Shown here: in pieces, positions 27,901-30,287 of the stretch
Layout of the letters: each line of letters starts with the position of its first letter
Numbering within the stretch: position 1 is the stretch's first letter
Assembly (NCBI RefSeq): GCF_028692895.1
Contig: NZ_JAQUWN010000007.1
Span: forward strand, 20,819 to 84,818
From: Pseudodesulfovibrio sp.
Lineage (GTDB): Bacteria > Desulfobacterota > Desulfovibrionia > Desulfovibrionales > Desulfovibrionaceae
DNA length: 64,000 nt
Direction of reading: 5' to 3'
Made by a program: the position numbers and the translations under genes
Notes under the pieces: model-generated
Database searches by the model: none
Told to the model about the DNA's origin: nothing
The model's input: the letters and a program-made list of their open reading frames with translations, nothing else

Positions 27901-28303
27901 CGGGTCCCTGGCGGCCCAGTACAACGGCCATGAGCTTCCGCTCCTTCGCCCGATCGAGTTCCCGCCCATGTCGCTGACCGGTTTCGGCGGATCGTCGTCG
28001 GGCGAGGGGCCCGCGCCCAGCGACTCGGGGCGGCCCGCCGCGCCCGGCAATGAGGACCGGCCCGAGGACCAGCAGGGCCAGGCGGCGGACGGCGGCCAGA
28101 GTCAGGGCCAGAGTCAGGGCCAGGGCCAGAGCCAGGGCCAGGGCCAGGGCCAGCCCGGCGGCCAGGAACAGCCTCGGGAAAAGGGCGAGGCCGAGGGAGA
28201 GGACAATCCCGACGGCCAGGGCCAGCCCGGGGAAAAGGGCGACGGCGAGGCCCCGGATGCGCAGCCCCGGGCAGGGGAGCACGAACCCCCGGCCCAGGGA
28301 TAA
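3974..28303 (+). CDS. Giant (~8,109 aa) repetitive LEPR-XLL domain surface/secreted protein (adhesin-like)
   Basis: Uninterrupted ORF. ATG 3974 preceded by TTGGAG (the ORF track begins at TTG 3962). N-terminal YFEQLEPRQLLSGTQVDAAENL; Gly/Ala/Thr/Ser-rich beta-solenoid-like repeats throughout; stop TAA 28301-28303 followed by a strong terminator. Confidence 0.9.
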   Translation: MSAIRKLFRKSSQVITDSGVSTCYSAPQARQNRIPSYFEQLEPRQLLSGTQVDAAENLAGAPVVAESFSSAASNPLGSVSDLADLLKQAALPDFSDITSAIRNVPGLENLDLDNLDLSAIGQEISDALPRGGFFEGSLDGDHDLANSAGLWVSLWSENVTVSGSFHSDTGFDYNAVAIMASGNVTLQDVSFSGVEYITIRAASVTFDSGTSLTLNGGELTISAMDYANFTSGSTVTGDGQGDLTVTASNSITVSAGADLDGLNNLTLSASSIDIGEAGAGATTIDVGGDFKAEATVNAHLNTLFSCLPIKIASGSAHVSVADAVINAKSVTITATATTETTKQLPSLGELTDNQYLSLVDTFLTTSAADLFKTYLGIDIKQVQDPLTSVSSLSFLPAGLGTANSYLDTLSSPLSDTLNELYQSLEISAPVLITYGSATADVVIEGDTSITATGDVTITASSSVSNSQTKDAKLFGFVLAINKANASVTVQGNTAIDAGGDAVVGATSKNTNSVTLTSTYDAATANQASRIFASKTSPATKTTTKATAKKNTYAMAIAIGVNEAQASVLIGENVTIDAGRDIVVTSKTTESLTLSALANATSAGNLAIGLALNFGGAKSYATINGELTAQGSIKGTSDVESKVNTTSTTNIPSAVGAAAPVAPPQEETQDMVSKVKGVSSQVSSKLTNFILAALPTSFATAKLQEAKMGLGIALGFALHDAEAKTTVGGTATITALGKVESGPVTEGRGAVVLDSVSNTTPVLKVSASSIADPVSQSATQSPTTSTTNPPAATTTPATTPATVAGVTGVGVVTTTADHNFQTGDQVVYHSSDPAKAIAGLVDGQAYTVTVYNGETKQFVLRSADGATVLHFRNLSSTDWASATHTFTKVAATQDNGVISVTADAAEVKAANLVNGGVTCAGHNFKIGDVVTYTSAGAAAGLASGTKYKVFAATADTFTLADMTGKKITVGAAAAGSQHTFTRYVEPVAGAALTVTKADIGMGQVNVANTFAVGDILTYTSSDPADAVSGLTSGQKYTVAARGASFFTLKGADGKVITLAQNADAATVHTFTRTAPATTGATVIVNGSKIEGGNKFTAASIPFKVNDKVTYSVAAGGTALTGMTVGQAYTVKAVGQGYFQLADSNGNLVNVSTAGAAATTDHIFTRAASPASRLEKGVSIAAGVTVFTNTASTTVASGARIVHNTLVEITSDANYKVPTSSRTLLANSGAMTKVSGAVSQVPVDFLQEAVGSVKELASSIDDAYLDAQQSLGSLFGVDAINFQNTDSAFFMPNSYVYAVTQGAKTSSTAASFAYIGQDNTSTAVVDDGVSIVRTGGVTDAAVNTASGTVRLNGDYNGYSGYVTYEAGNASTDLAGLDSGATYWGVVDAGGNLSLYADQGGSRITVGKSGDAAVAHYFLFQQQPAGGGTAAAIEADLTEETSTILRLNDAHGFSTGDVVTVGDGLGLDADALYMVFVQGDTELAFKKITGGQVEAGFATLAPTARDSYAITLATDGERTDAGLSVTMTTADYQAANAETHNPFAGFASGDVVTYEAADPASALTGLTSGRTYTLILTSRSTFALKSGDTLVSFGMNDLAAATTHSFGKAGATAVLDGGELTVSTSSGVSVGTAATGGRTVTLAAEAGYAFRSGDILTYTCSGEAIDGLENGKEYVVEEVSAGTLALYAYENGEATGDAVSVDYRCAGLDGSATHTFTLTEGNANAPLAIEADSQVSDGNALHIGANDFQTGDAVELAGLALDADGGAMLNADGTPMYNAVGVFTLVRLSDSSVKLLDAQGNAYAVPTGESSGLDDYRLTRVSSGSPMAADTDHGGVLTVLSDTFETGDAVVYRAVDGQAAMGLVSGATYYVSGVMDNGDGTSAIALSASRGGPAISVALTDAAHLLTLASARTYAAQADGSGGVAADTTTGIYDGMAVTVDAPVTVRLSDGSEEVLARGSVLYASVDGNGSVRLAGSEEDYLAGACLYVTGFSGALAQVGATQTFNQNTVTLGAYVFETAGAHDLIDGSVVTIERADGSVECYTVTTYGEKAFTLTDLETGLRADRAYVFDGEAAISLSRPVESITFAADNMVDNPVYVTEAGHGFVTGQALEYKDKDTGETTTCYVIARDADTFYLADSLEDAYAGDARTEAISASGGTLQKTAQRYGIFIQATSSDKTVNLTGKMGTGKGAIRTTTATASKKAAFSSDKITQAVKSKISPQRSPDSGSGAGGSLQILNLDSTTTARLGTAANTADTLVMGHGLSITADSDNGVIAIVQAGSSGQLDAISGTGSVLLLDNVTTAALGVGSGRVALGDALGADGVNSLLVRATDNTIYTQLSAAISSGQSAIGGTVFVDVVNRSTTATIDGSADLSGRVLVLGSAEVNALNTGRGVSVLIGGSHASPAQQQASTATTSTQTSGTTSGQSGATSPLAGLQTVQSTVQNVLPQGTDDDSALTEEEKQKRDAQKQGGNYLSLLTGSADKAASIGTALDSGLTQANTNVNGLTQGTSESGQTQPAQQSDAPAVSEAYTGEIFVGYSSEETKAMVRNLSSLVVAGFVAKALDDTKQITVAGAFSVTTKSKTKSTDARGKATFAENESSSSSKAGAGSVVVSVTDRDTEARVDHVATLRATDGDVDVSATDDGFALVAAAGLAGSTTGSGYGGTLLVNARLSDVTACVADCDLTVEQGALSVSALKDVTMITVAGGGGFGDAKGVGLSLGVNVLAGDATAYINHGVISVSDSVSVTAMSGAGTDRNGIDIDDDNPEASVSGIDSIDGGYNLIAIGASAGIGLSGSSLAGTLVTNIVSSETSAYIGDAAKPTTILADGSVSVLAADKFGILSIGGSLGLSGKAKADPANSGNTTARKSTSVGAVLAVNVIHSTGAAYARNLTVGKRTAGPGPDVSVTSLSSQQILAIAGAAAAAQGDAVAVTLAVNVISAGAAASVADADITGRTLAVRAGNESTILSIAGGIGLSTGNNKAAAIAANVIAGADIPALGPDSDTADIKAARGAGAGNLDVTASVSGSSINLSGDVDDCMRVLAETSSSILSIAAGISVSTGSETDASQKTNLAGAATINIIARNVSATVTDSDILAAGKVSIVARDYIMSGGSQQGSRILSIAGQVGVGLGGSQAGAALAVNVIASDVKAGLTGSDLTQTGVSGGLDVMADSIAQILSITGSVAVSLNSGGSASAKSVSVAVNVIDKDVAATIGGGKTAAAKTVTGPVTVRATDSSQILGISATVAFAIGSVDASTLGGAVAVNVVNSDQTVTISDVVLNADGLFTIRAEGRNSISAINLGLSGTSLTVNPNIIVNDTAVNIVRSSLNAGGFAVLAQQAAAGSAVAQSWTRKYTDNDATLDQYLDTTDVDFNTNILSLNLNVAGTMGEGSSALAGAVAVNVVTSTARAAVESSSLYASGADGLHLSAVNSAVIRAVAIGAAVSVGTGSAISGGLASNTITGGAYATVAAGTLAAPLGEVSVSALDNADILALAVNAAVSTGGKAVGLYASVNVIAVDSIATVSGSYNSSGTFVSGGNFSVTARDTSSIWAFTVAASVGTGTAASLANNTNVIVGTVEASITSLLDGDGNLVSALPAMQVGGGLTVEASSSTQIVNVAIGAAVGMGSGAAIQATASENVITRSVNAGISGVGDILVGGDLVVRGFEAQPAAIGDWRLKSYAANTGVGDVNTSVFQGASDNDTGVGVADGGQHSVDPNAALFNPQSGIFSLVVSVAAAAGGGASVSGALNFNWLEREVNATVRNVGAIKFTGGGSMTVSAQSSASAFGGVLSVGAGTGSAAVGAAAAINVLNNKTQAILADCTVGGWSGGAWNDARLRNVTVKADNTSGAIALAVGVGATAGSAGVGASMTLNLGLSAGKPGFTSTSASDRNSQLSGVADQYYSDLLTNGSGSYTSDSSALGGESAEAGVRNTDIHSSGALVVEALQNSAFLSVDLAVGAGSTAGVAGAVALNLLSINSAAYIVNTAGTGVTAGSARVNAESGGKAWAFLIGVGAGGTVGVTGLLSVSRVGGTAQAYTDGGSITTLSGGLTVSAYGGTDMLTVGVGVGAGGTVAASGSVVLALGGNTVTADVTGATLDLAGDLAVTAENTTSVITTSLGVSGSGSAAGAGGLAINLATWGEAAAYDPANSGSTAKSSSYDALEFAGTNAADAGFVTRARVESPGIDAGNITVRALNKSSYVAALIMVAGSGAAAGAGGLVLNMMDSAASATLAVEGNATASGAVSVTSENTTRLWATMASVAGSGAAAGAGSLALNLSDVSSTAEIAGIAGAALRAGGVTVSASSDADLYALALAVAASGAAAGAGSLAINASTNPTKASIAGPGPSFVLTVDGGGSVKVLSRNNSTLVAGSVGVAASGTAAGGGSISINISSKEGLADTARQIRLTDAGATRLRTGGRQVDENASFSGRVVNGVLYLFDNFNSVVPLSGNGVTNGTHYLSLTDEDGGETLYSFTLADLLPDGGINAAALVDTETGARGLASVPEDATFLYRSNPYGAPIYTSDAVAEVASSTAVVDGATITGENIGGVVGDVDLDVAASSGRTTVSVAAGVAASGGASGYGSVNVAVSNNLTQAVVQNSVLALGGGDLSVTADNVGGSYGVGVAVAAGAFGAGGAVVSVGVDSGDTNAELLDTRVTSVRNVTVAADTTLTAFNLNLAAAGAIGAGAATVAVTSIKGGTLARISGESITATGDVAVHAVMGKSSATTNIATLASGKSGLSGTLGTASERYQAAELEANSTHADTPDEDTQATSFAGSLSATGILSVSIAASGGLVAASGALAINNISGSVRAVVKDASIRSNGFTVESGMASSVQSYVVSAAVGGIGLAGSLGINAITGKTTAEVSNVSQVVTTSSVAAIQNLTITGLAVVVAAGAGAGGFGLVVNSLSGDVSALIRGGSVQAAGGLAVTADRASKINAYAIGVSLGLAGAVSGGVAVNRLTGSTTAGLSGGAGRLSVSNTGAVLVRAHETTIATTLGVQAAGGVGISLAAGVAVTTATGTVKAYAEKADFTTVASLTVDAQSTADLTIKGIGAAVGAIAGGVVVSTISLTNPIAAYVKDSTLSRVGSVDILGNGDWHLYGLSVAGAAGIVSGSASVTTVSVKGSVDAYLSGVTLANVGRVDVKATGTPRNVRALSISPAISILGSVGAADAEVNISPTIRAYADNISVKTFDPSLSPTDVAISAELKRPPLGYSAEAIGYALSAGLLLGVSGTSAVANNASVVEAYVRNLAVESRMGSLEVRARNEVSLNAEGLGVGVSLLAGVGVAASSVKSQGITLAFVTGADNPAGKQTASIAGDMSVVAESAVYTDQNTTAGAGAVGLAIAAGTARQNLSGITASAIGADLENEAAASHKAIFDAKTLNLRAQNAFYTNMYFTADAVALLGGAGGTGVLNIGADTRAVVGNGTELTAEDLSILSENVIVRGQGGHDNGADSTAVGIITVNAGGSATNIVANSSVLIGSDAKLTHTGASTKDTTGIPSGERMAIQAFNVLDVSDSLAFTAGGALNLAVVAGSVKTKLNATVDIGERAVVRTSNPLGADLVIHAGSYEAVNLDVGSSLWGLASAGELKARAEVTSANKVNVHADALLYSTLDLAVGTGRMGYKYATDENANAAGTGHEIGDAALYMSGDIYDRTVLPMSTGAGSALVWTQSNIITVDQGAELMSRGNAELYAQQGSFTVKSHTMAHNWTTAIFGKTDYTKKDSIFTNQVVMNGVVTAGVDNIVAAAIKKLTSEQDWNDAVASGIVPEAEVARVKAALATFESAFGYSYFDYLADPDGKLSELMQSGLNQAQGFDDAKWTEIIGSMSDSLEFFGVTSLISDVFTTLCNSSMEELRNLQASAASFSGLFDGLDLTVAEALYKDDGGNAAPALFWQSILHGDADLRTKMNYFDALEADGYNFATLQADDLAAANALGAIAASFGYDATAVSGMSAADWSTLATAYRNVAALSAAQADAINILVDALGGSYARAKTLWAAYGQLTSANTLKTGSNLTAAGWRWMLDAVRDSHVTTGAGGIETVSYDADWTVDLEDAYQAMDGENFDYGQASTADKAVLDAFLSGRIDDGVRPAGGDWTTYYKVADMTWTSGSGEAISLATALQAVSDGLSQSMLDGLEAVKDHPMLFDDGFVATVREVGGQAGNTLLGGTTLTREQLVLVGLMQVTMGDPDLTALYGAHAYATYCNAYSLNSQVNVVDDSVKAYLETELGYYVTGQNADQLTYEVSRNTEGNALYNEYRRLQRMVEIYGKSDASSRVILAQMKSMQADLAAYGFGTISASGAFVLGDGSSVSMVTVKDMLVSKGNVNVYADVVSGGGVLEALDDASLTVSTSISTLYVDNLTISSKEGGKVNIFNGAAAGTVTLRSHSGSAATMTVRQENQRGTLLAGNLYNLSGTTILTSEGDMSIVGDVFARTMSVTAKGNLTINLSKDGSLYNAGGLPISIGGDMNRYNINGLTLSSRGSLRSLGDINISATYINVNGLIQSGLKSYDIDITGSKTTGYLAIRDDGTAYSNSSVTASTKYSVKLYTYDGTTDTYTLDPIYAGGGHVYITGAMFNTNAGMGEIAVYNNPDVDIRNTTQSTLVVQGVDTGSTEAGGVFRRSTSSQSWTRLSGSYRQTNGNLKYNFLVGSSSGLISTYELTVKKWQGWDAFDWLIPDSSDMSLTQEKRTNNTPLDDTGGYITDGVSAHNQVVAVGGYTRLDIGALTNRLIGFNITMETNQVSGTYARYVVNTGEAVVQNYDPQVSWHGAFLWRYQSVYYKTVITQAQQTVFWVQLDTDKAINVSAPGQGTGSISINSVGSVVLDGAVNGSGDISITSSQGDVTDAAESWINSSSGSVSVTATVGSVGRESGRAASDSSTLKIVAGGSAITLNAGGDVHARFAGGDATVAVQAAGTASLSSDRVLYGEIGAAEITLSAFGGMGSAASALKLGNRTDPSAGALVTAAVTGPTGDIYLSAPWSDLGMVQVSAPGTVDILATGALTDANTRQTVDQQDLERLKGMWARLGILASDDPAVYEQQVQDRIDAECAQLTNAYHSHHDFMETMEQAGGRDAYAARLAADSSRGFADEAAAVAWIDEYRANLEGQLNDFDSSLLASPYDADLSVNWANLTDAGRKDALRAQAESSLWDKATLTSKMTDALYGGTTTTLYTEVANILARDINLHAGSIGQCGVDRQYVISGYAAKLAADSFSDDERFYLAYATAGEKLLDTGADTMTIRLQHYVVEDYQAKLGGTMDFTERDRFYIWTSESSDRGYDAATDALTIRLNDDLNVLLAGGKLDLFAQADALIGTGVKSLSLSGGQDLTVGAATAQAGELRIKADGNLYATADGAGLSAGTLLVAEASNGVLGAADAAFTIGSHALAAFRASGEINLKNRAGTALNLELLNTDTGGAVHSTENVTFINGNLTLDSNLAITSDKDVLLQGGTIAVSDGVSLQGRTVAFDGASLTLANGVTVRGDTVSLTGSGPISATDSTLTATTTLTLAGADIALNNTALHGGAVSLGGAALTLVNGATAQGDAVTLTGTGPISATGSTLTATDTLALTGGNIVLDGATLHGGIVNLDGAALTLTNGATAQGDAVTLTGTGPISATGSTLTATTALTLAGADIILDNASLRGVTVSVDGAALTLTNGATVRGDTVSLTGTGAVSTSGVVNLDGDNGLALEGSTIDLAEGASLTGSDVLLRLNGLDAVGESWVRIADGASLHTSDGRPVVLVGSGLDSDVLDFADSGLAGNWTLDGPGSGLMGNGNLDLAFSAIEKIAAGSGDDVVVLTGTGGVNTLALGEGYGAVDGSGLATRSTWSFGGGTGSLTAEGGATRIGSMTGVSEIFGSEAGDALSYDDPLVPADWLVELDNDNGGTLNGIRFSNISATTQVSANSTFELKSHMNVIDLQSGPATIFIYSGGYFDSLTVGAGVIVVDMRPSPRPVNVMTPVGPGGETPASGGGSQPVLLPLPGTRGSLAAQYNGHELPLLRPIEFPPMSLTGFGGSSSGEGPAPSDSGRPAAPGNEDRPEDQQGQAADGGQSQGQSQGQGQSQGQGQGQPGGQEQPREKGEAEGEDNPDGQGQPGEKGDGEAPDAQPRAGEHEPPAQG
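4082..4117 (+). other. LEPR-XLL motif (YFEQLEPRQLLS) in giant protein
   Basis: Direct translation: tat ttc gag cag ttg gag ccg cgc cag ctc ctc tcc. Confidence 0.9.
6400..10450 (+). repeat. About ten divergent ~75-95-aa protein repeats, consensus HxFxTGDxVxY...GLxxGxxYxV...FxLxxxxG...ATxHTFT
   Basis: HNFQTGDQVVYHSSDPAKAIAGLVDGQAYTV...THTFT; HNFKIGDVVTYTSAGAAAGLASGTKYKV...QHTFT; NTFAVGDILTYTSSDPADAVSGLTSGQKYTV...VHTFT; FASGDVVTYEAADPASALTGLTSGRTYTL...THSF; FRSGDILTYTCSGEAIDGLENGKEYVV...THTFT and others. Confidence 0.85.
11580..20500 (+). repeat. Long array of degenerate beta-solenoid-like repeats (AAAINVIAxxxxAxIxxxxxxAxGxVxVxAxxxSxILSIAxGVxVSxGS)
   Basis: Recurring protein pattern such as 'SILSIAAGISVSTGS...GAATINIIARNVSATVTDSDILAAGKVSIVA', 'SQILGISATVAFAIGSVDASTLGGAVAVNVVNSDQTVTISDVVLNADGLFTIRA', 'ALIMVAGSGAAAGAGGLVLNMM', 'ATMASVAGSGAAAGAGSLALNL'. 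Confidence 0.8.
26341..26975 (+). repeat. 180-bp (60-aa) tandem repeat, about 3.5 copies, within 3' part of giant gene
   Basis: Lines beginning 26341/26521/26701/26881 and 26401/26581/26761/26941 are near-identical (e.g. 'cgacgccgtgaccctgaccgggaccggcccgat.tcggccacgggctcgaccctgaccgc' at 26581 and 26761). Protein unit ALTLTNGATAQGDAVTLTGTGPISATGSTLTATDTLALTGGNIVLDGATLHGGIVNLDGA. Confidence 0.95.
28097..28153 (+). repeat. Low-complexity (CAG GGC/AGT) codon repeat encoding a QSQGQSQGQGQSQGQGQGQ tail
   Basis: Direct reading of sequence: cag agt cag ggc cag agt cag ggc cag ggc cag agc cag ggc cag ggc cag ggc cag. Confidence 0.95.
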
Positions 28304-28315
28304 ACGACAGGCTAT

Positions 28316-28349
28316 GCGGGCGGACCGAACGGTCCGCCCGCTTTTTTTT
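28316..28349 (+). terminator. Rho-independent terminator of giant gene
   Basis: Perfect 11-bp stem GCGGGCGGACC-GAAC-GGTCCGCCCGC followed by TTTTTTTT. Confidence 0.95.
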
Positions 28350-28389
28350 GGGGGAGGAGCGTCCGGGAAGGGGATGCGCCGTGCGCGGC

Positions 28390-28932
28390 CTAGGGATCGA
28401 GGACGATGAGCGGAATGCGGTTGGCGAAGGTGCCCCATCCCTTTGGGGCGGACCGCCAGCCGAGGAGGGAAAGGGTGCGGGTGGCGTCGGGGCTGCCGGG
28501 GCGGCGCAGGACGAGCCAGGCGGTTTCGAAGGCGGGGCGGCCGGAGCGGTCGAGCCCCATGCGGATGGCGTGGGCCGCGCCGAGGCGGCCCCTGGCCCGG
28601 ACGAGAATGGCCCCGCCCGCGTCCGAAAGCCCCACGGCCGGGCCCACGGCGCCGGTGAAGATCCCGTCCTTGCCCAGGCGGCCGTGCTCCAGGCCCTCGC
28701 GCTCGAAGAGGGCGTCGCGCGCCGGGCCGTCGGATGGCGGCGGAGCCAGGAGCAGGGCTATCTCCACGCCGGGGATCGGGACGCCCCCGGCGTCGACCAC
28801 GCGGCCCACGGCCTGGTAGCGGACCGTCTCCCACTCGTTGACGCGCAGAAGCAGGAATATCACGGCCCCGCCCAGGGCGAGGGTCAGGGCCCCGAGGGCC
28901 AGGCGGTGTCGGCGGGCTGCGGATCGGCTCAT
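28390..28932 (-). CDS. Hypothetical N-terminally membrane-anchored protein with short carboxypeptidase-regulatory-like segment
   Basis: N-terminal TM (LALGALTLALGGAVIFLLL) then AVGRVVDAGGVPIPGVEIALL; convergent with the giant gene. Confidence 0.6.
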   Translation of the reverse strand: MSRSAARRHRLALGALTLALGGAVIFLLLRVNEWETVRYQAVGRVVDAGGVPIPGVEIALLLAPPPSDGPARDALFEREGLEHGRLGKDGIFTGAVGPAVGLSDAGGAILVRARGRLGAAHAIRMGLDRSGRPAFETAWLVLRRPGSPDATRTLSLLGWRSAPKGWGTFANRIPLIVLDP

Positions 28933-29039
28933 GCTTCGGCTATAGCACCCTGGGCGCGGGCCGGTCCAGTGCGGGAAATCATGGTGTGAAACCGCAGGAG
29001 AGGTTGCACTTTTTATTGACCGATGGCATTGATTTGATC

Positions 29040-30287
29040 GTGTCCAAAATCAGGCAGCTACTCTTTTCCTGCGCCCTTTGTGCGGCCCTGGTCGGTCTTT
29101 CGGCGTATCCCGCGCAATGCGAAAAGCCCGCGAAGGAGCTGGTGTTCGGCATGTCCGCGGCCTTCACGGGGGCCACGGGCGAGCTGGGCATCGAGTTTTA
29201 TCGCGGCTTCATGGCCTACATCGACCAGTTCAACGCCCAGGGCGGCGCGGGCGGCTGGACCATCCGCGTGGAGCCCGCCAACGACGGGTACAACCTGATT
29301 CCCTGTTTCCGCAACACGCTCAAGTTCATCGAGGACGACGAGGTCTTCGCCCTGTTCTCCTACGTGGGCACGCCGACCACCACGCACATCCTGCCGCTCC
29401 TCCAGAAATACGAGGACCGGCACGTCTACCTGCTCTTTCCCTTCACCGGGGCCATGCCGCTGAGGGCCGCGCCCTTCGGCCGCTACGTCTACAACCTGCG
29501 AGCCTCGTATTTCCAGGAGACGGCCGGGCTGGTGGACCACCTTGTCGGAATCGGGCGGAGCCGCATAGCGGTCTTCTACCAGAGCGACGCCTACGGCCGG
29601 ACGGGCTGGGACGGCGTGCGCCGGGCCCTGAGGCGCCACGGGCTGCCCCTCGTCTCCGAAGCGGCCTATCAACGGGGCGCGAGCTTCGACCAGGACTTCG
29701 GCCGCGAGGTAAAGCACATCATGGCGGCCGAGCCCGACGCCGTCATCGTGGTGGGCACCTACGCCTCCCAGGCGGCCTTCGTCCGCAACCTGCGTGACGC
29801 CGGGTACGCCATCCCCGTTGCCGGCCTCTCCTTTGCCGACAGCGACAAGATGCTGGAGCTGCTCATGCGGGCCGAGCGGGAGACCGGGCGCGGCTATACC
29901 TCCGGGCTGATCAATTCCCAGGTGGTCCCGAGCTACGAGGACACTTCGCTGCCCGGCGTGCGCCGCTACCGGGAGCTCATGGACGCCTACGCCGGCATCC
30001 CGGACCTCTCGGAACAGGGATACAAGCCGCGCCGGTTCAGTTTCGTCAGCTTCGAGGGCTTTCTGAACGGCGTGCTGCTGGGCGAGATGGTCCGGCGCAT
30101 GGCCGACAACCCGACGCGCGAGCGCATCCCCGAGGTCCTGGAGTCCATCCGCGACTTCGACCTGGGCATCGGGGTCAACGTGACCTTCGGGCCGGGCGAC
30201 CACCAGGGGCTCGACGTGGTCTACTACACCACCGTGGTGGAAGGCCGGTTCCAGCCCTTGGCCGACTGGGAGGGGTTGCGCCCGTGA
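29040..30287 (+). CDS. Periplasmic ABC-type (branched-chain amino-acid-like) substrate-binding protein
   Basis: Signal peptide-like VSKIRQLLFSCALCAALVGLSAYPAQC; KELVFGMSAAFTGATGELGIEFYRGFMAYIDQFNAQGGAGGWTIRVEPANDGYN is typical of Peripla_BP_6. GTG 29040 favoured over TTG/ATG 28986. Confidence 0.85.
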   Translation: MSKIRQLLFSCALCAALVGLSAYPAQCEKPAKELVFGMSAAFTGATGELGIEFYRGFMAYIDQFNAQGGAGGWTIRVEPANDGYNLIPCFRNTLKFIEDDEVFALFSYVGTPTTTHILPLLQKYEDRHVYLLFPFTGAMPLRAAPFGRYVYNLRASYFQETAGLVDHLVGIGRSRIAVFYQSDAYGRTGWDGVRRALRRHGLPLVSEAAYQRGASFDQDFGREVKHIMAAEPDAVIVVGTYASQAAFVRNLRDAGYAIPVAGLSFADSDKMLELLMRAERETGRGYTSGLINSQVVPSYEDTSLPGVRRYRELMDAYAGIPDLSEQGYKPRRFSFVSFEGFLNGVLLGEMVRRMADNPTRERIPEVLESIRDFDLGIGVNVTFGPGDHQGLDVVYYTTVVEGRFQPLADWEGLRP

